Positions 6,625-13,452 of a stretch of DNA of 59,229 bases are shown one piece after another. The notes under the pieces were generated by a model, which was not told where the DNA came from, ran no database searches, and saw only the letters and a list, made by a program, of their open reading frames with translations. This DNA is from a virus. A program made the position numbers and the translations under genes. The DNA is taken from positions 1 through 59,229 of the IMG/VR virus record IMGVR_UViG_3300043502_000004; one strand, 5' to 3'. Position 1 is the stretch's first letter. The number at the start of each line of letters is the position of its first letter.

Positions 6625-6971
6625 CAGGTAATGAAATCCAGGTCACGATGATGCCGAGCCCGAGTGGGCTCAGTGCACAGGACCTGGTGGCAATGGGCGA
6701 AGACCTGCGGGCCCTGGGGATCCAGGAGTCACGGGCCGTTGTCGCCGAACTACAGGAACTGGCTATGAAGTCCGCCGTCGCCGCCTCTGACGTGTTCATG
6801 AGCCGGCTCCGTCGCGTCGTCGTGGCCAGGGACGCACAGTTGATCCGCGCCGTTGCGGCGCTGCCCCCGCTACAGCTGCCCCGCATACTCATCGGCAACG
6901 TCGTGTACGTCAGTCGGGACAGCGTGCTTGCCCTGATCCAGGCCACCTCGAACCTGGGGGCCACCCAGTGA
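6621..6971 (+). CDS. Hypothetical protein, 116 aa
   Basis: ATGA overlap and a GAAGGAA ribosome site. The protein is predicted mainly helical with a basic central region (SRLRRVVVARDAQLIRAV). No membrane segment or Cys motif is present. The family is not recognised. Confidence 0.6.
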   Translation: MTGNEIQVTMMPSPSGLSAQDLVAMGEDLRALGIQESRAVVAELQELAMKSAVAASDVFMSRLRRVVVARDAQLIRAVAALPPLQLPRILIGNVVYVSRDSVLALIQATSNLGATQ

Positions 6972-7327
6972 CCGTCAACAAGGAACGAGTCCAGCTGCTC
7001 GTCGATGCCCTGCGGAGCGGGGAGTTCAAGCAGCGCTACGGCGGCCTGAAGGGCATTGCCCATAGTGGTGGCGTCAGTCACTGTTGTCTCGGGGTCGCCA
7101 CCGAGGTGGCGCTGCGCAACGGGGCCGAGAGTCGTGGCAATGCCTGGGACGGGACTGCCCTGCACTGGGAGCTGACTCGGTGGTACGGCTTCGAGAGCGG
7201 CAACCCGATCATTCGCCCAGCTCCGTGTCGGGATGCGGTCGCGGCCAACGACATCTGCAAGCTGGACTTCAACCAGATCGCTGACGCATTCGAGGAGACC
7301 TTCCTCCGTGAAACCAACCCCACCTGA
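6968..7327 (+). CDS. CCLGVA-type phage protein, 119 aa
   Basis: GTG start in a GTGA overlap. The order of motifs is an N-terminal helix (RVQLLVDALRSGEFKQ), then CCLGVATEVALRNG, then WDGTALHWELTRWYGF. The same order occurs in the product at 7631, so the two genes are paralogues. The family is frequent in actinophages and its function is unknown. Confidence 0.7.
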   Translation: MTVNKERVQLLVDALRSGEFKQRYGGLKGIAHSGGVSHCCLGVATEVALRNGAESRGNAWDGTALHWELTRWYGFESGNPIIRPAPCRDAVAANDICKLDFNQIADAFEETFLRETNPT

Positions 7328-7619
7328 CCACCTGCTCGGCCCTGGACAGACCTGGGTCGTGGTGGAGGCGTCTCGGTGGGCAACGGTGTCCGGTAGGTCC
7401 TGCAACGCCAAGTGGCGGGATGGGGACCTGGAGCCGTGCCTGGAGCCGGCCGTCATCTTCGACCGGGAAACAGTGTTCAGCAACGGGGATGTCCTCTGTG
7501 AACGTCACATGGGATTTCACCGTTGGATCGATGACAACGGGGTGGTCATGCAGTGGAAAGCAGACCCACCCTGGACCTACTCAACGTGGCGGCCCCAGAT
7601 GCCGCCGCGGAAACGATGA
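7308..7619 (+). CDS. Hypothetical protein, 103 aa
   Basis: GTG at 7308 has GAGGAG upstream and overlaps the previous gene by 20 bases. The product contains C, W and H residues (SCNAKW, CLEP, CERHM, HRW) spaced like a small zinc-stabilised domain. The function is unknown. Confidence 0.6.
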   Translation: MKPTPPDHLLGPGQTWVVVEASRWATVSGRSCNAKWRDGDLEPCLEPAVIFDRETVFSNGDVLCERHMGFHRWIDDNGVVMQWKADPPWTYSTWRPQMPPRKR

Positions 7620-7630
7620 AGGAGAACCAG

Positions 7631-8035
7631 ATGGCAAGTAACGCCCCGAACAAGGACCGGCTCCGCATGTGGACCCGGGCCCTCAAGTCGGAACAGTACG
7701 CACAGGGCAAAGGTGAGATGCGAGGGAAAACCGGTTACTGCTGCCTCGGTGTGGCGATGGACATCGCCTTCGCCAACGGGTGCGAGCCCACCGGTTACGA
7801 CAACTGGGGCACCACCTCCCAGCTGCCAGACAGGGTGGCTGACTGGTACGGACTGCCCCGTGGGGACCAGTCCGACCCGCGCCTGTACGCGGTGGGCGCA
7901 GACCGGACCCGGGCCCTCGGCCGTCAGCGCGCATCCTCGCTCAACGACTCCAAGGTCCCGTTCTCGAATATCGCCGACCAGATCATCTACACGTACCAGC
8001 TGGACGGCACTGACAACATCGACGGAGAGTCATAG
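7631..8035 (+). CDS. CCLGVA-type phage protein, second copy, 134 aa
   Basis: The ATG at 7631 is favoured because AAGGAG lies 6 bases before it; ATG 7616 is the alternative. Residues 5-60 repeat the plan of the 6968 product: helix RLRMWTRALKSEQYAQG, CCLGVAMDIAFANG, then RVADWYGLPRG. The tail is longer and Asp-rich. It is a probable tandem duplication of the 6968 gene with one unrelated gene between. Confidence 0.7.
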   Translation: MASNAPNKDRLRMWTRALKSEQYAQGKGEMRGKTGYCCLGVAMDIAFANGCEPTGYDNWGTTSQLPDRVADWYGLPRGDQSDPRLYAVGADRTRALGRQRASSLNDSKVPFSNIADQIIYTYQLDGTDNIDGES

Positions 8036-8037
8036 AT

Positions 8038-8229
8038 ATGGACAAGAAACTGTTGGCGGGGGCCGGAATAGTCGCGGCCGCTGTCGTGGTCGGCTACCTC
8101 ATGCGGGACCGGATCGTCGCCAAAGGCATCGAACTGATGGACAAGGCTGACGGACTGTTCCTGGATGATGATGATGACGATGACGACCTCGACTACGTGG
8201 ACGTCACCTCACGTGGCAAGGAGAACTGA
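8038..8229 (+). CDS. Membrane protein with poly-Asp tail, 63 aa
   Basis: A single N-terminal transmembrane helix (about residues 5-22) precedes a cytoplasmic-type segment with eight consecutive Asp (about 43-50). It starts 3 bases after the previous stop. It could be a signal anchor with an acidic external or internal tail; the function is unknown. Confidence 0.65.
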   Translation: MDKKLLAGAGIVAAAVVVGYLMRDRIVAKGIELMDKADGLFLDDDDDDDDLDYVDVTSRGKEN

Positions 8230-8688
8230 ATGTACAAGCGTCTCGCACTGCTCCTGGCAACTCTCGTTGTCGGATCACTGGGGGCACTGGCTGTCACCGC
8301 CCCTGCGTCGGCTGCACCCAACCCCTGTCCGGCCAAGTTCATCTGCTGGTACGACAGGAGTGACTGGACCAGCTACAACTACATCGTCAACCCTCTGATC
8401 ACAGCGCCGAATACGTGTTTCAACATGGGCACCGATCCGAATGGGGTCAACTGGGATTCGATCGTTGACTCGGTGTGGTGGAACCAGGGCAACGCAGCCC
8501 CCGCCTACGCAGAGTTCTACGAGGGCTTGAACTGCACCATCGCCCCTGTCACCCGAGCCCACGCGTTCGGGTACATCTCTGACCAGATGCAGTCGTGTAC
8601 CGAGGCCGCCATCTACTGGAACGGACCGTGTGCACCGCCAAGCTATGTCATCCACCGCATCCGGTCGTGGGCATTCAGCTGGTCATAA
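8230..8688 (+). CDS. Secreted I36-like (peptidase-inhibitor family) protein, 152 aa
   Basis: The N-terminus is a textbook Sec signal peptide (MYKR, hydrophobic core, cleavage after ASA about residue 28). The mature part begins CPAKFICWYDRSDWTSYNY, the opening of the beta/gamma-crystallin-like I36 peptidase-inhibitor family common in secreted Streptomyces proteins, and carries further Cys likely to form disulfides. It starts 1 base after the previous stop and is followed by a strong terminator. It should act outside the host cell; the target protease is unknown. Confidence 0.7.
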   Translation: MYKRLALLLATLVVGSLGALAVTAPASAAPNPCPAKFICWYDRSDWTSYNYIVNPLITAPNTCFNMGTDPNGVNWDSIVDSVWWNQGNAAPAYAEFYEGLNCTIAPVTRAHAFGYISDQMQSCTEAAIYWNGPCAPPSYVIHRIRSWAFSWS

Positions 8689-8695
8689 CAGAACT

Positions 8696-8740
8696 CCAGG
8701 GTCCCGTGCCGGGGATGTGGCACGGGACCCTGGTCTCGTT
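8696..8740 (+). terminator. Strong intrinsic terminator
   Basis: CCAGGGTCCCGTGCC pairs perfectly over 15 bp with GGCACGGGACCCTGG across GGGGATGT, followed by TCTCGTTT. Confidence 0.85.
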
Positions 8741-8755
8741 TCAGAGGAGGAGACA

Positions 8756-9118
8756 GTGGCAGTAGACCCGCACGAGAACGAGGTCAAGGTCGAGATCGAC
8801 ACCGACGTCTACGGTCAGTGGATGGAGGTCCGCGCCGCCATCAAGGAGGCACAGGCGGTGGAGGCAGAGCTACGTGGACAGATCGAGAAGCAGATGGGTA
8901 ACGCCACCGCGGCCACCGTGGGTGGGACCACGGTCATCACCTACCGCCCCCGTAAAGGCTGGAACACCAAGGGTCTCCTACGGGACTATGCGGACCTGTG
9001 TGAGCACTACATGACCACCTCGGTGGACACGCGCCTGGATGTGTACCAGTTCGCCGCCCATCACCCTGACATTGCTGCCCTGTACCAGACCAGGGACTTC
9101 CGGGAGGCTGGCGAGTGA
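8756..9118 (+). CDS. Hypothetical protein, 120 aa
   Basis: GTG at 8756 follows AGAGGAGGAGACA, an excellent ribosome site, 15 bases after the terminator. Residues about 15-50 are a coiled coil; the rest (TTVITYRPRKGWNTKGLLRDYADL) is a small mixed domain seen in phage proteins near recombination genes. The family is not firmly recognised. Confidence 0.65.
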   Translation: MAVDPHENEVKVEIDTDVYGQWMEVRAAIKEAQAVEAELRGQIEKQMGNATAATVGGTTVITYRPRKGWNTKGLLRDYADLCEHYMTTSVDTRLDVYQFAAHHPDIAALYQTRDFREAGE

Positions 9119-9423
9119 AGATCGATGTCCAGCTCCTCAAAGACCTGATCCATGAGGACTATGACGGTCCCGAGTGGGAGGTCATGGAGGATGTCACGAC
9201 AGGGACGTGGCGCTGGGGGATCGAGAAGCGGATCATCCTGCGCTATGGGCAGGTTGATGAGTACGTGCCTAGCACCTTCTGGGGCTACACCTACCAGGTG
9301 GAGACCAGTAACGAGGACTATCGCCTGACCTTCGTTGACGAAGACATTCAAGTGGAGCTATGGGAAGCAATCGCTGTGCCCGTGGTGAAAATCGAATACA
9401 AGAGGAGAAAAGATGGTAGCTAG
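9115..9423 (+). CDS. Hypothetical protein, 102 aa
   Basis: GTG start in a GTGA overlap. An acidic beta-rich soluble protein with many aromatic residues (WEVMEDVTTGTWRWG) and a basic tail. The 3' end overlaps the next gene by 11 bases. No family is recognised. Confidence 0.6.
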   Translation: MKIDVQLLKDLIHEDYDGPEWEVMEDVTTGTWRWGIEKRIILRYGQVDEYVPSTFWGYTYQVETSNEDYRLTFVDEDIQVELWEAIAVPVVKIEYKRRKDGS

Positions 9424-9733
9424 AGTCGCGATCATCTCGATCACCGTGGTGGTGATTGTTGTCATCGCAGCAGTAGTCGGGGTCTTCCTGTCCCGGCGTA
9501 GTGAGCGCATGCAGGCCCGCAAGCACGGATATGCCATGCGGGGTGACCTGAACCGCAGCGAGGAGCAGGCGCTCGTCATTCAGTTGGCCGAGGCCGCCGA
9601 GATCCTGCGGAACCTGGGCAACAACAACCCGGACAACTACGGGGACCCGGAGATCCTGCGGGCTGATACCCGCATCGCCGTGGGCCTGTGGCTGAAGAAG
9701 TACAACAACGTGAAAGAGAAGGTCAGCAAGTGA
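9413..9733 (+). CDS. Single-pass membrane protein, 106 aa
   Basis: ATG follows AAGAGGAGAAAAG. Residues about 4-26 are a Val/Ile-rich transmembrane helix, followed by a basic stop-transfer segment and a helical cytoplasmic domain. Its stop overlaps the GTG of the SPFH-like lipoprotein, so the pair is translationally coupled and the two may work together at the membrane. Confidence 0.65.
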   Translation: MVARVAIISITVVVIVVIAAVVGVFLSRRSERMQARKHGYAMRGDLNRSEEQALVIQLAEAAEILRNLGNNNPDNYGDPEILRADTRIAVGLWLKKYNNVKEKVSK

Positions 9734-10689
9734 AGAAGATCCTGCTCGCAGGAACAGCGGTAGCTCTCCTGCTCGGGGGCACCGCGTGCTCCTACGGAAA
9801 CCCCGGCGCCGACGAGGTCGGTCTCTACTACGAAGAGGGTTCCCTCGACGGCCAGAACTTCCTGGAGTGTGTGGATCCCGGCGAGTCGGTACAGACCTCG
9901 GACATGTTCGAGGATGCCGACGCCATCTACCCGGTCCCGGCGTCGCTGCGGACCTGGAACATCGCCCCCCAGGGTGGTGACTCCAACGTCCCCATCACGG
10001 TGGCCGCAGCCCCTGAGGCAGGCCAGCCCAGTGGGGTACAGGTCAACCTGTGGGTCCAGTTCGCCTTCAGCATCAACAGCGCCTGTGGCGACGGCAAGGA
10101 CCCCAACAGCCCTGCGGTGCAGTGGTGGGAGAAGGTCGGTCGCCGCTACTACGCTGCCGACACCACCGAAGATAAGACCAAGTGGTGGGCCGCGATGCTC
10201 CAGAACACCATCGTCCCTGCCGCTGAGGCCGTGTCACGCACCAAGGCTCGTGCCTACAGTGCCGACGCCCTGGTGTCCGGTGCAGCCAACGTGGACCTCC
10301 AGAAGGCGGTCTCCGCGGAGCTGCCCGGAGAGTTGAAGCGCCTCGTCGGCGGTGCCTACTTCTGCTCCCCCACCTTCAACCGGGCCAACCCGGACCAGTG
10401 CGGTGAGATTCAGGTGCTGGTGAAGGACGTGGACTACACCAACCCCGCCATCCAGGCGGCTCGCGACGAGAAGCAGAAGGCTATCGAGCTGGCCGCTGCC
10501 AAGGTGGCCGAGGCTCAGGGCAAGGTGGATGCCGCCGCCAAGGAGGCGGAGCTGTACAAGAACCCCAGCTGGGTCCAGTTGGAGCTGGCCAAGATGGAGT
10601 TGCAGGCTGCGGAGGCTCAGGCCGCCGCGTGTGCCAAGGCTGCGTCGTGTGTCATCTCCGGTGGAGGTGTCTTGGTTGGCGCGAGGTAA
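9730..10689 (+). CDS. SPFH/prohibitin-like lipoprotein, 319 aa
   Basis: GTG 9730 gives MKKILL, a hydrophobic core and the lipobox GGTAC (C20), so the mature protein is probably lipid-anchored. Residues about 30-230 look like an SPFH/band-7 domain: PVPASLRTWNIAP, NLWVQFAFSI, then KARAYSADALVSG and a PDQCGEIQVLVKDVDY strand. Residues 240-300 form the Ala/Glu/Lys-rich coiled coil usual in this superfamily, ending in a Cys/Gly tail. SPFH proteins form membrane-associated rings; the phage role is unknown. Neighbours on both sides are small membrane proteins. Confidence 0.7.
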   Translation: MKKILLAGTAVALLLGGTACSYGNPGADEVGLYYEEGSLDGQNFLECVDPGESVQTSDMFEDADAIYPVPASLRTWNIAPQGGDSNVPITVAAAPEAGQPSGVQVNLWVQFAFSINSACGDGKDPNSPAVQWWEKVGRRYYAADTTEDKTKWWAAMLQNTIVPAAEAVSRTKARAYSADALVSGAANVDLQKAVSAELPGELKRLVGGAYFCSPTFNRANPDQCGEIQVLVKDVDYTNPAIQAARDEKQKAIELAAAKVAEAQGKVDAAAKEAELYKNPSWVQLELAKMELQAAEAQAAACAKAASCVISGGGVLVGAR

Positions 10690-10876
10690 GAAGAAGCGAC
10701 GGCCCTACCTTCCGATCTTGTTCACGGCGATCTGTCTGATATGGACCTTCGTCACGGTGATGGATGTGAGACGGGGCAACGCCTCGTACTCAGCCGTGGA
10801 CGGGTTCGCGCTGGGAGTTCAGTTCGTGACCGCGTTCATGCTCTGGAGATGGTGGCTCCGCAGACGGAAGACCTGA
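10676..10876 (+). CDS. Small two-helix membrane protein, 66 aa
   Basis: TTG 10676 is chosen because GGAGGTG lies 6 bases upstream; GTG at 10661 or 10667 is possible. A basic N-terminus (RGKKKRRP) is followed by two hydrophobic helices (about 11-29 and 43-58) and an Arg-rich end. Overlapping the SPFH gene by 14 bases, it is likely coupled to it. Confidence 0.6.
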   Translation: MARGKKKRRPYLPILFTAICLIWTFVTVMDVRRGNASYSAVDGFALGVQFVTAFMLWRWWLRRRKT

Positions 10877-10891
10877 CCCATGCTGTAGGGC

Positions 10892-11344
10892 ATGGAGATT
10901 GAGGTTCGCTGGCTCCCGGCACAGCAGGGATCCCTGAAGCACATCGGGCGGGGACGCCTGATCCATACCAATAAGGATGAGATCGAGGACTGGCGCTCAG
11001 CTGTCCGCAACCGGGTGGATGACTACCGGGAACGCAACCCAGGACATGGGTTGCCCTACGAAGGGGCCGTTGTGATGAGACTGGTGGTCTCACTGCGACG
11101 GCCCCCCTCTGTCTCTAGGAACAAGCGCCCATACCCCTCAGTGGCACCCGATCTGGACAAGCTGATGCGGGCCGTAGGTGACGCGTTACAGAAATGCGGG
11201 GTCCTGGTGGATGACGCCCAGATAGTTGATCTCACCCGCCTCGCCAAGGTGTACTGCAACGAGGACCCGGAGTCCCTGGAAGTTCCAGGGGCCAGGATCG
11301 TGGTGCTGCCCATGGCACCGTTAGAGGAACTGACGAAGGGATGA
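10892..11344 (+). CDS. RusA-like Holliday junction resolvase, 150 aa
   Basis: The core has the RusA pattern PDLDKLMRAVGDALQ (D87, D89, D97) followed by VDDAQI (D107, D108), the metal-binding acidic residues. Length fits the family (about 120-150). RusA enzymes cut four-way DNA junctions and are used by phages to resolve recombination intermediates before packaging. It lies away from the replication genes at 50-56 kb, within the accessory operon. Confidence 0.85.
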   Translation: MEIEVRWLPAQQGSLKHIGRGRLIHTNKDEIEDWRSAVRNRVDDYRERNPGHGLPYEGAVVMRLVVSLRRPPSVSRNKRPYPSVAPDLDKLMRAVGDALQKCGVLVDDAQIVDLTRLAKVYCNEDPESLEVPGARIVVLPMAPLEELTKG

Positions 11345-11655
11345 CAGTGACGAGCGATCACATTGCGGGGTTCAGCATGGACCTGCCCGACTGGGCCCGG
11401 ATGATCCTTGACGACCGGGAGATGCGGCGCGGCGACGGCTGGAAGATACCCCTGGCTGTCGAGGTGCCTGTGAAGCGGCCCAGTCACGAGGAGGTGCAGC
11501 AGAAGGTCATCAACTTCAAGCTGGTGGCCGACGCACTGGAGCTGCTCCTGTCGGTGTGGCCCGAGATCCCGGGGGCGTCGGTGACGCTGACCCCGGCCCA
11601 GCAGGATGAGCTGAAACGCATCATCCTGGCCCTGCCAGCATCGGTGGCCCTATGA
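11341..11655 (+). CDS. Hypothetical protein, 104 aa
   Basis: ATGA overlap with the resolvase gene. A soluble, helical protein with a C-terminal segment (VTLTPAQQDELKRIILALP). No motif is recognised. Confidence 0.6.
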   Translation: MTVTSDHIAGFSMDLPDWARMILDDREMRRGDGWKIPLAVEVPVKRPSHEEVQQKVINFKLVADALELLLSVWPEIPGASVTLTPAQQDELKRIILALPASVAL

Positions 11656-11969
11656 GTACCGACCTGCTCCCCGAGACGACCGGTGACGACCTCCTGGACT
11701 TCCTGGAGATCATGAAGAACACGCCACTACGGTCCATGGCAGACATCGCCGCGGATCGTGAACCCGAGTTCGAGATCCCGGTCCTGGCTGTAGGGATGCA
11801 GGCAGACACCGTTGAAATCCCTGTTACGCGCTCCGCTCCCCGGCACCTGTCCACGTACCGTGGACCCAGGGTCTGGCGGCACCCGCTGACCTGGTTGAAG
11901 TGGAACTTCGGCTGGATCTACTGGGGGGTCGATGAACAAAACCGACACAGATCCCATCGGGTGGTGTAG
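11652..11969 (+). CDS. Hypothetical protein, 105 aa
   Basis: ATGA overlap with the previous gene. An acidic N-terminal helix and a Trp-rich C-terminus (WRHPLTWLKWNFGWIYWG) that may associate with the membrane surface. It overlaps the next gene by 38 bases. Confidence 0.55.
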   Translation: MSTDLLPETTGDDLLDFLEIMKNTPLRSMADIAADREPEFEIPVLAVGMQADTVEIPVTRSAPRHLSTYRGPRVWRHPLTWLKWNFGWIYWGVDEQNRHRSHRVV

Positions 11970-12168
11970 TACATGCGAAAAGTGGCTGTACACGGACAAG
12001 GCTCGGGCCAAGAGGGTGGGGCGTCGGCACCACCCCCGGAAGCCGGCCTACATCTGCCCGGAGACCAGGGGGACAGTGCAGGAGCTGTACCACGTGGGTT
12101 CACTACCCCAGTTGGTAGTTCAGGGGTTCCTGACCCGCGACCAGCTTCGCCGCAAGCGCCGCTCCTGA
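11932..12168 (+). CDS. Small zinc-binding basic protein, 78 aa
   Basis: ATG lies within the previous gene and the upstream GGGGGGTCG is a weak ribosome site. A CSTC pair, paired His (RRHH) and a later Cys (YICPE) could bind zinc. The C-terminus is strongly basic (LRRKRRS), suggesting nucleic-acid contact. Confidence 0.6.
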   Translation: MNKTDTDPIGWCSTCEKWLYTDKARAKRVGRRHHPRKPAYICPETRGTVQELYHVGSLPQLVVQGFLTRDQLRRKRRS

Positions 12169-12521
12169 GGTGCAACAACTGTGGGATCCTCGGGCACCTG
12201 CCGCGGGCCTGCCCCAACTACGGGTGGTACTACCCGGCGCCTGGGAAGAACCGCCTGGACTACGAAAAGGACAGGCAGCGGGTCCAGGACCTGATCGCCT
12301 CCGACATCATCTCCGAGCACGAGGTGCATGAGGATGACGAGGATCCCATCGTGTTTCAGGGTGCCCGACCTAGTGCGGACCGCAAGACCAAGGCCCTGAT
12401 GCTGCCCTGTCCGCGCTGTGAGCAGCCGCCGGGGAGCAAGTGCAAGACGGCAGCCGGGGACTACACGGAGCTGCACAAGGCACGGCTCGACGCTGTTGAC
12501 TCCCCGTCCCCGGGGAGCTAG
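12165..12521 (+). CDS. CCHC zinc-knuckle protein, apparent CTG start, 118 aa
   Basis: The reading frame carries a clear zinc knuckle (CNNCGILGHLPRACPN) at its N-terminus and a second Cys cluster near the C-terminus (CPRCEQPPGSKC, then a TELHKAR motif common in phage zinc proteins). No ATG, GTG or TTG lies close upstream in frame. CTG at 12165 overlaps the previous stop as CTGA, mirroring the ATGA/GTGA couplings of this operon. The start is therefore an inference. The 3' end contains the promoter at 12496. Confidence 0.55.
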   Translation: MRCNNCGILGHLPRACPNYGWYYPAPGKNRLDYEKDRQRVQDLIASDIISEHEVHEDDEDPIVFQGARPSADRKTKALMLPCPRCEQPPGSKCKTAAGDYTELHKARLDAVDSPSPGS

Positions 12522-12524
12522 GCT
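12496..12524 (+). promoter_or_regulatory. C/G-spacer promoter for the tRNA cluster
   Basis: TTGACT (12496-12501), a 17-base spacer CCCCGTCCCCGGGGAGC, then TAGGCT (12519-12524). The -35, -10 and spacing match those at 6101. The elements overlap the 3' end of the zinc-knuckle gene. Confidence 0.8.
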
Positions 12525-12559
12525 GTAGCTACCTCGGGTTTGAGAAGGCTGGAGGAAGG

Positions 12560-12595
12560 CTCCCCCAGGGGCTGGTCACACAAAACCTGGGGGAG
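12560..12595 (+). other. Hairpin at start of tRNA transcript
   Basis: CTCCCCCAGG pairs with CCTGGGGGAG (10 bp) over a 16-base loop immediately before the interrupted tRNA. No T-run follows. It is probably an RNA-processing or stability element. Confidence 0.5.
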
Positions 12596-12599
12596 TCAC

Positions 12600-12750
12600 G
12601 GACTGGTAGCTCAACAGGTAGAGCAGACTGACCAACGCCCGCAGGACCGTGGTTCTAGAGCCACAGGGGCGCTGAGACTGGCACAGATATCGGTGACCAG
12701 GAAGGCGGCGTTGAATCGGTTGGTTGCAGGTTCGAATCCTGCTCAGCCCA
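12600..12750 (+). tRNA. Interrupted tRNA-Asn-like gene
   Basis: The 5' part (12600-12630) gives an acceptor strand GGACTGG, D-arm GCTC/GAGC and anticodon strand GACTG. The 3' part (12717-12750) gives CGGTT, a 4-base variable loop, T-arm GCAGG-TTCGAAT-CCTGC, acceptor TCAGCCC and A73. Between them are 86 bases instead of 7. The insert is itself paired (CAACGCC/GGCGTTG) with two inner hairpins. Flanks resemble actinophage tRNA-Asn, with GTT beside the junction. The acceptor has one A-C mismatch. It may be an unusual intron or a broken gene. Confidence 0.55.
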
Positions 12751-12808
12751 CGAGGGACCTACGACCAGCGACGACCGACAAGTGTTGTTGGCTAGTGAAC
12801 TCATGAGT

Positions 12809-12849
12809 GCCAGAACCAGGAGCTTCCCCCGTCGTCTCCTGGTTCTGGC
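12809..12849 (+). other. 14-bp perfect hairpin between tRNAs
   Basis: GCCAGAACCAGGAG pairs perfectly with CTCCTGGTTCTGGC over a 13-base loop. No T-run follows and it ends 3 bases before the tRNA-Met, so a processing or protective role is more likely than termination. Confidence 0.55.
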
Positions 12850-12852
12850 CGG

Positions 12853-12924
12853 TGCGGGATCGTCTAACAGAAGGACGCTGTGCTCATAACTCAGAGAATC
12901 CGGGTGCGAATCCCGGTCCCGCCT
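12853..12924 (+). tRNA. tRNA-Met (CAT)
   Basis: Anticodon stem CTGTG/CTCAG with loop CTCATAA puts CAT at 34-36. T-arm CCGGG-TGCGAAT-CCCGG. Acceptor TGCGGGA/TCCCGCC pairs except at position 1-72 (T-C). There is a T-T mismatch in the anticodon stem. Position 1-72 mismatch is an initiator trait, but the three G-C pairs of initiators are absent. A CAT anticodon modified to lysidine (Ile) is also possible. Confidence 0.7.
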
Positions 12925-12950
12925 CTACGTAAGACGCTCAGCGAATGAAT

Positions 12951-13020
12951 GGGTCGGTAGCTTAACGGGCAGAGTCCGGCGTTTAGGCCGGGGATGTCGG
13001 TTCGAATCCGACACGATCCA
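12951..13020 (+). tRNA. tRNA, isotype uncertain (loop GTTTAG)
   Basis: Acceptor GGGTCGG/ACGATCC (one G-A mismatch), T8-A9, D-arm GCTT/GAGT and T-arm GTCGG-TTCGAAT-CCGAC are present. The anticodon arm CCGGC-GTTTAG-GCCGG closes a loop of 6 bases, or 8 if the last C-G pair opens. Depending on register the anticodon could be TTA (reads UAA), TAG (Leu) or TTT (Lys). The ACGATCCACG end does not encode CCA. Confidence 0.6.
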
Positions 13021-13055
13021 CGAGGCCGCGCGGCCGGACAATGAGAGGAGGCTCC

Positions 13056-13226
13056 ATGGAAACAGTGCGCTATCTGGTCACCGGGTTCCCGGGGGCCTTC
13101 AAGGAATGCCACCGCTGGCTGGTCAAGGTGACCTACGGGGTGTGGCCACTCATGCTGTGTCCCGGCCATCGGGCTTGGGCAGAGGTCCAGTACCTGCGAC
13201 AGTTGAGCGGTCCCGAGGGACGATGA
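13056..13226 (+). CDS. Hypothetical protein, 56 aa
   Basis: ATG 13056 follows AGGAGG at ideal spacing, 36 bases after the last tRNA. A small, Trp/Cys-containing soluble protein (CHRWLVKVTYGVWPLMLC). Its 3' end overlaps head-on with the minus-strand holin-like gene by 77 bases. The family is not recognised. Confidence 0.55.
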   Translation: METVRYLVTGFPGAFKECHRWLVKVTYGVWPLMLCPGHRAWAEVQYLRQLSGPEGR

Positions 13227-13431
13227 TCTCGTTCTTCTGAAGGACCATGATCAGGTCATTCTGGTACTGGAGCATGTCGGTACGGTTCTGGTTGACGAGG
13301 GCATGTACTTCACCGAGGCCATCTTTCACCTTGGTGACGTCTCGTTTCAGAATCAGGACCACGGCAGTAGCAATAGACGTCACAAGGGTGGCGACGGCAC
13401 CAAGGATTAGGGCGATGCCCTCAGCAGTCAT
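13150..13431 (-). CDS. Holin-like membrane protein, 93 aa
   Basis: One strong N-terminal transmembrane helix (ALILGAVATLVTSIATAVVLIL, about residues 7-28) is followed by KRDVTKVKDGLGEVHALVNQ and a helical region ending IIVPRDRST. This plan matches small actinophage membrane proteins annotated as holins or holin-associated. It is the only minus-strand gene in the left region and lies about 2 kb from the candidate endolysin at 15.4 kb, also minus strand, so a lysis role is plausible though unproven. Confidence 0.65.
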   Translation of the reverse strand: MTAEGIALILGAVATLVTSIATAVVLILKRDVTKVKDGLGEVHALVNQNRTDMLQYQNDLIMVLQKNEIIVPRDRSTVAGTGPLPKPDGRDTA

Positions 13432-13452
13432 GTCTCAAGAGTAAGGATCATC

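Noticed and set aside
12540-12806. An 88-codon plus-strand frame across the first tRNA
   Set aside because: It lies over the interrupted tRNA and hairpins; no ribosome site and no protein-like pattern.
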